DNA of 64,000 nucleotides, taken from Prorocentrum cordatum. Taxonomy: Eukaryota > Sar > Dinophyceae > Prorocentrales > Prorocentraceae. Where the stretch lies: positions 361,001 through 425,000 of the forward strand of contig CAUYUJ010016493.1 in NCBI GenBank assembly GCA_963575745.1, written 5' to 3'. This document shows positions 31,244-39,369 of the stretch, in pieces. The translations under genes were made by a program, and so were the position numbers. The notes under the pieces were generated by a model. That model did no database searches. It saw only the letters and a list, made by a program, of their open reading frames with translations, and was not told the origin of the DNA. Numbering within the stretch: position 1 is the first letter of the stretch; every line of letters starts with the position of its first letter.

Positions 31244-31317
31244 GAGGAGGAGGAGGAGGAGGAGGAGGAGGAGGAGGAGGAGGAGGAGGCGAGGAGGAGG
31301 AGGAGGAGGAGGAGGAG
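31244..31317. repeat. (GGA)n tract
   Basis: A purine tract between the exon-like island and the gaccagtgtacacccaag head of composite copy 8. Confidence 0.9.
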
Positions 31318-31870
31318 GACCAGTGTACACCCAAGGCGCTTCAACGATAGTGCAAGACACCCTCCCTCCAAGCTCCCTCTCCGTAGGTCCCTACAAGAGT
31401 TCATGCTCATTGTGGCAAGTCCCCCATTGAACGACAACTATCTGAAAGCCCGGCATCGTGCCAAAGTCCCAGAACACCATTCCTGAAGCTTCGACACCGC
31501 GAATCAACGTGAGCGTTGCTCCCTGGCAATCCGAATTCGTGCCAGAGCGCACGTCCTGGACCTCGACCCTACAAATCCTTGAAACCGCGTCAAATGTTTG
31601 ACACGAAAGCACGCGGCATTACAGTGAGAGCCATTGAAAATGAACTGCGCTCCGTCCTTGAAGCCGCCGCAAGCTTCAAAGACGAATTTGCGCGGCGTCT
31701 AAGTTGAGAAACACATGTTGGAAAGGATCGGTCATCGATCTTTGGAGCTGCTTCAAAGCTTGAGCTTCAGGGCGTAAACTGGTGAAGAAGTCTCTGGCGA
31801 AACGCCCAGCCCACCCTAAAGGACACGTCTGGGAGTGCGACAGGGAGAAGTCGTGTCTCAGGAAAAAGGA
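31318..31870 (+). repeat. Composite repeat, copy 8 (short)
   Basis: Head gaccagtgtacacccaagg with ttcaacgatagtgcaagac, boxes with agaacaccattcctgaagc, only two diverged satellite units, and tail gaagaagtctctggcgaaac with gggagtgcgacagggag. Confidence 0.7.
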
Positions 31871-32074
31871 GGAGGAGCTGAAGTGTCACAGCCCCTCTTG
31901 CCTGATCCTCGATTTCACCTTGCACAGCCCGCTGCCATTCGGCCCTAGTTTGCAGGTCGTATTCGTTGTTAACCGTGGTTCCGACTCGCTCCCCATAGAA
32001 AGTGCCCTTCGTTATCACATCCTCTTACCTTTCATGCTCCGCTCATTTTCGATCCCACTAGGGGCGGAGGACCC

Positions 32075-32265
32075 GGGGAGACCCACAGTGCATCAAAGAT
32101 GTTGCAGTCCTCCCGTCCCTAAGCCACTGGAGGGAGGGAGGGAGGGGGGGAGGGGGGGAGGGAGGAGGGAGGGATGGAGGGAGGACGGAGGGAGGGAGGG
32201 AGGGAGGGGGGGAGAAAGGGAGGGAGGGAGGGCGGAGGGAGGGAGGGAGGGAGGGCGGCTCCATA
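32075..32265 (+). repeat. Composite-repeat head fragment plus (GGGAG)n
   Basis: gacccacagtgcatcaaaga with tgttgcagtcctccc at 32080-32115 is a detached head module. It is followed by a GGGAGGGA microsatellite to 32265. Confidence 0.6.
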
Positions 32266-32434
32266 AATCAAACCCCATTCCCAGCCAATCCCTGCAACTG
32301 TTCTGCCTCGCTGCGCGGGGAGCCTCCCTTCGAGAGAGGCGGGCGGGCTGCGATGGCGCGCCGGCGACGCCTGCGTGAATTCTGCGACGCGGGAGCACAG
32401 AGGGACACGGCGACGTCACTGGACCCGACGGACT

Positions 32435-32750
32435 TCAGCCTTGAACGATCGGGGCCGCGATAGGTTCAAGGTTGAGTGATCGACGCAGTGACAAAAACCT
32501 GTGCGCGCGCCGACGCCGCACGAACCTACCGCAGACACCACGAGTGTAGATGTGGGGCGTTCCAAAAGAGGGCTTGCCTTCGAGGATTGAATGAGTTGAC
32601 ATCTCTTCCACTGCGGAAGGCGGCGAAAGGACGGCGGAAGGTCGGGGGAAATATAACACAGCCGCCTCCGCCGGCGGAAGTCGGCGGAAGGGTGGCGGAA
32701 GTAAAACATGCGCCCCCAAGAAATGACAACGATTTTGGATTCAGGGTTTC
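32435..32750. repeat. Dispersed repeats: half-foldback and CGGAAG block
   Basis: 32440-32530 (cttgaacgatcg, then ggttcaaggttgagtgatcg, then cgcacgaacctaccg) matches one arm of the foldback at 56855-57060. 32610-32750 matches 19005-19105. Confidence 0.55.
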
Positions 32751-32839
32751 CGAATCGCCCATGTATAACGCGCAGGGAAGGCTCAGCTCGGTCATGTCTG
32801 GGGCCCCGCAGGGCCCGAAGCCCAGCCGTCGCCGTCCCC

Positions 32840-32908
32840 GGGCGCCGCCGACGTGGAGTGCCAGCTCCTGCACGCCAGCGGCCCTACTTTCGTCCGCCCT
32901 TTGGTTGC
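32840..32908 (+). CDS. Weak exon-like island
   Basis: A plus frame reads SPGAADVECQLLHASGPTFV then RPL before a donor-like GTTGCC. It lies immediately upstream of a (TCC)n tract. Class unclear, possibly the cysteine-bearing class C. Confidence 0.2.
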
Positions 32909-32914
32909 CGGCTG

Positions 32915-33150
32915 CCTCCCTTCTCCTCCTCCTCCTCCTCCTCCTTCTCCGCCTGCTCCTTCTGCTCCTCCTCCTCCTCCTACTCCTCCTCCTCCTTCTC
33001 CTACTCCTCCTCCTCCTCCTCCCTTCTTCCTCCTCCTCCTCCTCCTCCTCATCATCATCATCATCATATCATAATCAGCATCATCACCGTCACCATCACC
33101 ATCACCATCATCATCATCACCATCATCAGCATCATCACCATCATCATCAG

Positions 33151-33184
<34 letters not shown>

Positions 33185-33190
33185 TTGCCC
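32915..33190. repeat. (TCC)n then (CAT)n microsatellites
   Basis: TCC to about 33050, then CAT/CAC triplets to 33185. Confidence 0.9.
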
Positions 33191-33411
33191 TCCTTAGCTG
33201 GCCGGGCATGGTTTCCCGCATGTGCTTGGAAGCTTCTTCGAATTTCCGACTTGCTCAGCGCGCGGTCTGCCCGCTGGGGGAACGCTCTGGTAACCGGAGC
33301 TGGCACGCAGACTTCTGTCCTGGTCCGTTCCTGTCGCAGGACAACGTCAGTAAGTCGACTACACGTAAGAGTGACCCTTCGCCAGAGTAATTTTTAGTGC
33401 GGACCCACTGG

Positions 33412-33475
33412 GGTGGAGGAGGAGGAGGAGGAGGAGGAGGAGGAGGAGGAGGAGAGGAGGAGGAGGAGGACCCCT
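33412..33475. repeat. (GGA)n tract
   Basis: A purine tract ending in CCCCTCCTCAG. Confidence 0.88.
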
Positions 33476-33481
33476 CCTCAG

Positions 33482-33525
33482 GGAGCTGGCAGGCAGGGGC
33501 CCTCCGCACAAGCGTCGGTGCCACG
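33482..33525 (+). CDS. Candidate 44-bp exon with strong borders
   Basis: Acceptor-like CCCCTCCTCAG and consensus-like donor GTGAGTGTG enclose 44 bp coding GSWQAGALRTSVGAT. The GSW motif recalls GSWRATRLSSG in the class B exon at 44635. It has the best-looking donor in the window but is very short. Confidence 0.35.
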
Positions 33526-33611
33526 GTGAGTGTGGGTGCCCGCGCCGGGCGGCCGGGCCGGACGGGCGTCCCGGCAGAGGGCCGCCTCATGAGTGCGGAG
33601 GGAGGGAAGCA

Positions 33612-33825
33612 AGGTGTCGAAGAAGAAAAAACGCCATAAACATAAATGTTCGGCGCTCCACGCGGATTTCTTGAAACCGCCCTGGGCCCTTCCCCTTCGC
33701 CGCCTCCAGAGCCGCCCCTGGCGCGCTCCGCGCGCCAGGGAGGGGGCTCAGCGCAGATCCAAGAAATGCGCGCGGAGCGTCAAAAGCTTATGCTGATGCC
33801 AGTTATTCTTCTTTCACGGAGGAGG
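33612..33825. repeat. Foldback element copy 4
   Basis: Outer arms gaagaaaaaacgccataaac and its partner with atgctgatgccagttattc extend the palindrome to about 190 bp. Inner arms cgctccacgcggatttcttg / caagaaatgcgcgcggagcg are present. The loop is as in copies 1 and 2. Confidence 0.65.
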
Positions 33826-34066
33826 CAGAGAAGGAGGAGGACGTGGAGGATGTAGAGGGGGCACGGCCAGAAGAAGGGGGGGGCGCCCCGAGGTTTCAAC
33901 GAAGGCTACTCAGAGGCCTCCAGGCGCTTCTAAGATGTAAGTCTTAGACGGCCCGCGCCTTCTAAGAGTCCCCCCTGCCTTCTTGGAAAGCCACCCCCCT
34001 TGTGCGCGCCGCTAATTCGCCTCCCGCTGCCTCGTCATCCCCTCCTCAACTCGCCATGTCCCTCAG

Positions 34067-34096
34067 GAGCAGATGGGCACTTACACCGTGTTCAAC
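34067..34096 (+). CDS. Very short exon-like island
   Basis: The acceptor-like CCCTCAG and a good donor GTGCGTGCC enclose 30 bp coding EQMGTYTVFN. The Y.V core would fit class E. Too short to be confident. Confidence 0.2.
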
Positions 34097-34179
34097 GTGC
34101 GTGCCAGGGGCCGGGAAGGGGTGCCTCGAGTTCGATCGGGATCGCCGCCCCTGGCCGCGTCTAGGGCAGAAAATCTGCG

Positions 34180-35925
34180 TTTTCGTTCCACTTTCATCCC
34201 CTCTTCATCCACCTCTTCTTTTTTCCCTTTCTTATCTATCGTCCCCCTTTTTCTCCCCTCCTACCCGCTGCATCCGCCTCACTCCTCTTCTGCCTCCTGT
34301 ATTGCTTAATTAATTCCTTTCTCCCGTTGTCCACCTTCCGTAACTATTTCTCCCATCCTTCTATCTCGCCGCCCCTCCTGCCCTCCCCATCCGTCCTCCC
34401 TCTTCCTTCCACATCCTCCCCCTGTCCCGGGAATGGATCGGGGAGAGGCAGAGGCGCAATTTGGCTCGCGGGCTCCGACGAATCCGTGGTCCCCTTCTGT
34501 TGCAGGCCCGAATGCCTGACTCGTGGCCCAGGTCATTCCCTCGTCATTATCTCTCCTCCCCTCCGACGCCTCCATCGAGTGCCTCTCTACCCCCCCCCCT
34601 CCATCCAACCTTCCGCCCTCTTTACAGGCGCTCCATCTAGTTACCACTTTCCTCTCTTCCCAGAGATGGCCAGGGAGTGGCTCGCTCCATCCACGTATTG
34701 TTGCCCACACGCAGGATGTCAAAAGCTGTCTCCCCCTATGGCCTGCTCAATCGGAGCGTCTCCAGTGTCTCAAGATGGTGCTGCTGCTGCAGTGCCGCCC
34801 CGCTTTAGGATCGGCGTGTTTTCCCTGGCGCTCTTCTGGATGCAAGTGCTTCCTCAGCACTGGCCCCCCCCCTCCTTGTTCGTCCTCCGCCTGCCCCTGG
34901 TCCTCCTGCTCCTCCCGTTCCTTCCACTCCGGTTCCCGCTGCTGCTGTTCGTCCTCGTCCTCCTCCTCATTCCTCCCTCCTCCTCCTCCTCCTCCTCCTC
35001 CTCTTCTTCCTCCTCCTCTTACTATGTCCGCAGCTCCCCTTTCTCGATTGCGCATAACACAATAGGTTTTTGTTGGGAGGTCCAGGTTTGCCATGACACG
35101 CGTCCGCGGATAGAGGGGACATCAGCGCAACTGGAAGGTATGGGTGGGAGGGTGGGATGTCAGATCTGGCGCGAGCGCACCTAGCTTGTCCCTCCACAGT
35201 ATGAATTCTACTCTCCTGTCTCCCCCGAAGACGCCAGTGAGTTATCCTGGCCTCCTCCGCGCATTGGTCTTTACACAGGATGCCGCCCAGTTGATACTTA
35301 ATGTGTGTCGTTCCAATCCGAAAGATGCCAGTCCTTTCCGAATGGCGATCTCGCTACAGCGTTGGATCCAGTTCCCTGATCTTTGCTATTACAAATCAGG
35401 TTCCCGCTGTAGCGCTGAACTTATTTTTTGTTGCGGTCATCCCAACTTGTGTTACGACATGCTAAGTTTTGCCGTGCTCTCTTATGCCATGCGATGCCGT
35501 GCTGTACCATGCATCGCGCACTCTCTGGGAATCCGCACCCTGGTCCACAACCGACTGTGCGAATAGAGAGGAGATCTACGCAATGGTAATGGATGCGAGG
35601 GAGGGGTAGGACGTCAGATTTGGTGCTTGCGCACCCAGCTTGCCTCCCCCCGTCTCCCCTCCCCTCCCCCCCCCATCCCTCCTCCCCGTCTACCCTCTCT
35701 CCATCATGTCCCGCCCCTCCCCTCCCCTCTCCTCCCTCCTCCCCTCGTTTCGTTACCTGGTAGGCACAGGGCCCGTAAACGGCTCTGCCAGGCGACTTCC
35801 AGAGGTCCGCGGGGGTCTCCAGAGGTCCCCGGAGACCCTTCGAGATACCAGCAGGCCACTGGAGGCCTCCAGAGGCCACAGGATGCACAGAGAAGGGCCC
35901 AGCACATCAAGCAGTCCTCACGTGT
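34180..35925. other. CT-rich and unique DNA, no supported gene
   Basis: Includes a (TCC)n run at 34970-35030 and an AGGTCTCC/GGAGGCCTCC-rich piece at 35800-35890. Frames are low-complexity or short. Confidence 0.4.
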
Positions 35926-35927
35926 TG

Positions 35928-37075
35928 TTCCCTACCTAGGCTCTGCCTAGAAAGGTTCTTACTCGGTGTGCTTAAAGGGCCGGCAAATGCAACCCGCCCC
36001 GGGCGGTTCCCCAGTATCCGCCCCGCGGTTCCCCCAGCTACGTCCCCTTAGCTTAGCGTTGCTTATCTCATCTTAGCTTAGCTTATGTCATCTTAGCTTA
36101 GACTTAGCTTAGCTTAGGCTCATTCATCTTAGTTTCGCTTAGCTTCATCTTAGCTCAGGTTTATTCCCTACCTAGGCTCTGCCTAGAGGGTTATTGTTCT
36201 CTTTCTTAAAAGGGGCCGGGCAGTGCAAACCGCCCCGGGCGGTTCCCCCAGTATCCGCCCCGCGGTTCCCCCAGTTGCGCCCCCTGGGTTCACCCAGCTT
36301 AGCTTAGCTAAGCTAAGCTTCGCTTAGCTTAGCTTATATCATCTTAGCTTAGCTTAGCTTAGCTTTGCCTAGCTTAGCTTAGCCTAGCTTGGCGTAGCTT
36401 AGCTTAGCTTGGCTTGACTTGGTTTCGCTTAACTTAGCAAAGCTTAGCTTAGCCTAGCCTATCCTAGCTTAGCTTAGCTTAGCATAGCTTAGCTTACCTT
36501 AGCTTAGCTTAGCGCAGCGCAGCATAGCGCAGCGCAGCATTAGCACAGCACAACATAGCATAGCATAGCCAAGCATCGCATAGCATAGCATAGCCTAGCT
36601 CAGCATAAAACAGCACAGCATAGCATAGCATAGCGCAGCATAGCATAGTATAGCATATCATAGCACAGCATTGTTTGGCATAGCACAGCGCAGCATAGCA
36701 TAGCATAGCACAATACAACATACCATAGCATAGCATGGCATAACATAGCGCAGCATGGCATGGCATAGCATAGCATAGCATTTCATAGCATCGCATAGCG
36801 CAGCATGACGTATCATAACATAGCCTATCATATCATAACATATCGCAGCGTAGCATAGCATAGCATAGCGCAGCATAGCATCGCATATCATAGCGCAGCA
36901 TAGCACATCATAGCATAGCATAGGTGTAGATGTAGATGTAGATGTGAGTCTCGCTGTTGATGTTGATGTACATGTAGATGCAGGTGTATATGTAAATGTA
37001 GCTGTCGGTGTAAATGTAGATGTTGCTTTCCTACATGCTCCAACTCCTAGGTTGGGTCGCACTGGGATAATTCTT
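35928..37075 (+). repeat. Satellite cassette, left (direct) copy
   Basis: Ordered modules: GC head with the hairpin CTAGGC-TCT-GCCTAG and gccccgcggttcccccag (present twice, from 35929 and 36163), then (TTAGC)n pentamers 36045-36500, (ATAGC)n pentamers 36505-36920, (GTAGAT)n hexamers 36921-37030, and a unique tail ctccaactcctaggttgggt ending cgcactgggataat. The same modules occur in reverse order and orientation at 49131-49922. No coding capacity. Confidence 0.85.
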
Positions 37076-37500
37076 CTTTGTTTCGGGGGGGTCAGCGGCG
37101 AGGGCGGACGTCAACTCCGGGCAGAGGCACGCTGGACGAGCGGAAAAGAAGAGGGCGGCCGCGGAGGGAGACCGCGGGCAGCGGCCTCAGGCGCAGAGAG
37201 TCTTCGCCAGGGGCGAGTGCGCAGGCGGCCTCAGGCGCCGAGCGCCCGGTGTGCTGGAAGGTGAGCCGCCAGCGCGGGCTGCCGAAGGCGCGGGCAGCGC
37301 AGACCCCACGGGAGAGGCGAGCCATCATCCGCAGGGTTGTGGACGACGGCCAGGGGAGAGGAAGCATGTTGCCGAGGAACTTCCAGATGCCTAGAGCATG
37401 TGCTAAGCGTGTCTCGAACGTGTAGAAAAACATGGTTAAAACATGTGCCAAACATGTTTCAGACATTTTGAACACATCTGAAGTTGAATGATCGAATTGT
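37076..37500. repeat. Dispersed repeat shared with 57.8 kb, then ACATGT-rich DNA
   Basis: 37140-37330 (gaagagggcggccgcgg, then ggcctcaggcgcagagag, then gcgcaggcggcctcaggcg) matches 57780-57900. 37390-37470 holds repeated aacatgt/acatgtgc motifs. Confidence 0.55.
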
Positions 37501-37535
37501 GAGGGTGTCCATTGTCGTGGCATCCACAACCGCAG

Positions 37536-37654
37536 GGCGGCGGGCAAAATGCCAGTGCCGGGAGCCCTCATGTGTGTCACCTCGCGCCGTGCCCGAGCGC
37601 GACCCCATCTTCCTCGAGGCGGAGAGGGGCCCGAGGCTGCATTGTGTCTGCAGG
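37536..37654 (+). CDS. Candidate exon, class C (Cys-rich) of repeated-domain protein
   Basis: After acceptor-like CAACCGCAG the plus frame reads RRAKCQCREPSCVSPRAVPE then RDPIFLEAERGPRLHCVCR, ending before GTTTCTCC. The C.C....C spacing resembles VCSCDDRACQLTF in the island at 45098, and both start with two bases left over from the previous codon. A (TCC)n tract and the LINE follow. Confidence 0.4.
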
Positions 37655-37684
37655 GTTTCTCCGAAGGGCTTTGGCGACCCGTCC

Positions 37685-37853
37685 TCCTCCTCCTCCTCCT
37701 TCTCCTCCTCCCCCTCCTCCTCCCTCCTCCTCCTCCTCCTCCTCCTCCTCCTCCTCCTCCTCCTCCCTCCCCCTCCTTCTCCATCTCCTTCTCCGCCACC
37801 TCCATCTCCTCCTCCTCCTCCTCCTCCTCCTCCTCCTCCTCCTCCTCCTCGGG
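37685..37853. repeat. (TCC)n tract at LINE insertion point
   Basis: A pyrimidine microsatellite running up to the spliced-leader sequence that opens the LINE. The simple-repeat target hides any target-site duplication. Confidence 0.9.
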
Positions 37854-37875
37854 TCCGTAACCATTTTGGCTCAAG
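37854..37875 (+). other. Relic dinoflagellate spliced leader at LINE 5' end
   Basis: The 22 nt match the conserved dinoflagellate spliced leader at 21 positions. It contains CCATTTTGGCTCAAG intact, and only position 7 differs (G to A, giving CCGTAA instead of CCGTAG). mRNAs of dinoflagellate nuclear genes receive this leader by trans-splicing, so its presence in DNA immediately 5' of the LINE ORFs means this copy was reverse-transcribed from a trans-spliced transcript. The next 8 nt (TCCGTAGC, 37876-37883) repeat the leader's start. No downstream donor/Sm-site arrangement of an SL RNA gene is seen. Confidence 0.85.
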
Positions 37876-38013
37876 TCCGTAGCGGGAGGCTCAGGGACTT
37901 GAGGTTTGGCGTGGGGGAGGGACGGCCCCCGACTGCTTTCCTGGTGACACCAGCCAGGCACACGATAACGTACCTTCTGACTCTTCTGCTTGGCGACCTC
38001 TTACACAGTGTTG

Positions 38014-39258
38014 ATGGTTTCTCACGATGCTTCTCGTCCCTGGGTGCAGCGACGGCAGAGGCGGTGGGGAGGCAGCTACACTTACTCTTGGCCAGTGCCG
38101 AGAGACATCGCAGGAGCAGGAGACGATGAGTGGTACACCTCAGCAGGCACCAAGAAGTACGTCCTCTGCACCTCTTGCGGCTGCCGCCGCAACGTCCAGG
38201 GGTCGCTGTGCTGCAAGCACTGCGGCTCGTCGCTCAAGAAGCCAGCGAGCCAGGAGCCCGACCCCAATGGTGGCAAGGCTACTGGGGCGAAAGGGCTCAA
38301 GGGCGAAAAGGGCGGAGGCAAAGGGGGCGGAGGCAAGGCGGCCTCCGGTGGCACGGCTCCGCCTGGCAAGGGCCGAGACGGCCAGTTGGCTGCCCTCCCG
38401 CCTGGACCTCTGCCGCAGATCAAGGCAGAGCAGGCCAAGCAGCTGGCGGCCCTGGCCAAGGCTGCAGGAGACGAGGAGGGGGCGCGCCGCTACCAGCTTC
38501 TGGCGGGCCGCGCGCCGCAGCCGCCAGCCGAGCCCTCGCTGCGCGAGAAATGGCAGAAGGCCGAGCAGGAGCAGAAGGCCTTGGAGGAGAAGCTCGAGGT
38601 GCAGCACGCGAAGCTGCAGCGCTGGAGGGCGAGTTCGGCTCGCCTCGTCGAGCACATCGCCTCGCTGGCCAAGGAGCTCGAGGAGGCCGACAAGGTGGCT
38701 CGCTCGGCGCTGGACGCCATTCAGGCCCAGAACGCCCCGCCACCTCCCCAGCAGGCGCCTGCTGTCAGCATCCGCCAGCTCGTCGAGGGTAAGGTTGACC
38801 TCACCAAGGTATTCAGCATCGACGACTTCATGGGCACGTCGGAGGTGGCAGCAGCCTACGAGCTCGAGGAGTCAGATCGTGAAGAGCTGCGCACGCGCAA
38901 GGATGCAGCGGCGGCGGAGATCCAGCAGGCTCTGTCGCGCATGTTCCAAGGCGCGGTGGGCGCGGCGAAGCAGGCCATGGAGGCGCACAGCAAGCACTTG
39001 TCCCGCCTGGAGGGCAAGAAGAGGAGGGTCGGCGAGGCTGAGGGCCCGGAAGCGGCGCCTGGAGGTGGCACCGGTGGGCCGGCCGCCGCGGCTGCGGCCG
39101 CCAAGGCCCCACCAGCGCAGGTCGACCTCACGGGTGGTGAGGCGTCTGGGGCTGGCGCTGCTGCTGGCCCAGAGCCTCCTACGGTCAACATTCGAGAGCG
39201 GCTGCTTCAGGACGCCCAGCTCCGTGAGCAGCTACAGCCACCCGAGCAGCTGGTTTAG
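38014..39258 (+). CDS. LINE ORF1 protein, zinc ribbon and coiled coil
   Basis: About 414 aa from the first ATG at 38014; the frame is open a little further upstream without an ATG. Near residues 45-75 is a treble-cysteine zinc-ribbon-like motif YVLCTSCGCRRNVQGSLCCK followed by HCGSSL (two CxxC pairs). A Gly/Lys-rich linker follows, then an Ala/Glu/Lys-rich coiled coil at about 170-240 (KWQKAEQEQKALEEKLEVQH), a middle segment with VDLTKVFSIDDFMGTSE, a second helical stretch, and an Ala/Gly/Pro-rich tail. By analogy with LINE ORF1 proteins it probably binds element RNA as a nucleocapsid-like chaperone. It lacks the RRM and CCHC knuckles of animal ORF1p. It is in the same frame as ORF2, separated by three stops. 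Confidence 0.8.
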   Translation: MVSHDASRPWVQRRQRRWGGSYTYSWPVPRDIAGAGDDEWYTSAGTKKYVLCTSCGCRRNVQGSLCCKHCGSSLKKPASQEPDPNGGKATGAKGLKGEKGGGKGGGGKAASGGTAPPGKGRDGQLAALPPGPLPQIKAEQAKQLAALAKAAGDEEGARRYQLLAGRAPQPPAEPSLREKWQKAEQEQKALEEKLEVQHAKLQRWRASSARLVEHIASLAKELEEADKVARSALDAIQAQNAPPPPQQAPAVSIRQLVEGKVDLTKVFSIDDFMGTSEVAAAYELEESDREELRTRKDAAAAEIQQALSRMFQGAVGAAKQAMEAHSKHLSRLEGKKRRVGEAEGPEAAPGGGTGGPAAAAAAAKAPPAQVDLTGGEASGAGAAAGPEPPTVNIRERLLQDAQLREQLQPPEQLV

Positions 39259-39369
39259 CGCCAGATGCGGTGACGTTAACCCGGCCGGCCACACGACGGT
39301 AGTAGAGCAGCGTGCGCCTCGGGCATTCCACGTTCTTGGTCGGCAGCCTGTGGCAAAGGCAATCAGTAC

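Noticed and set aside
36045-36500. Telomere-like repeat (TTAGC)n
   Set aside because: The unit is a degenerate pentamer inside a larger cassette that also occurs inverted at 49.6 kb; it is not the TTTAGGG-type telomere repeat.
37854-37875. Spliced-leader RNA gene
   Set aside because: The 22-nt exon is followed by 5' UTR-like DNA and LINE ORFs, with no donor GT directly after the leader; relic leader is the better reading.
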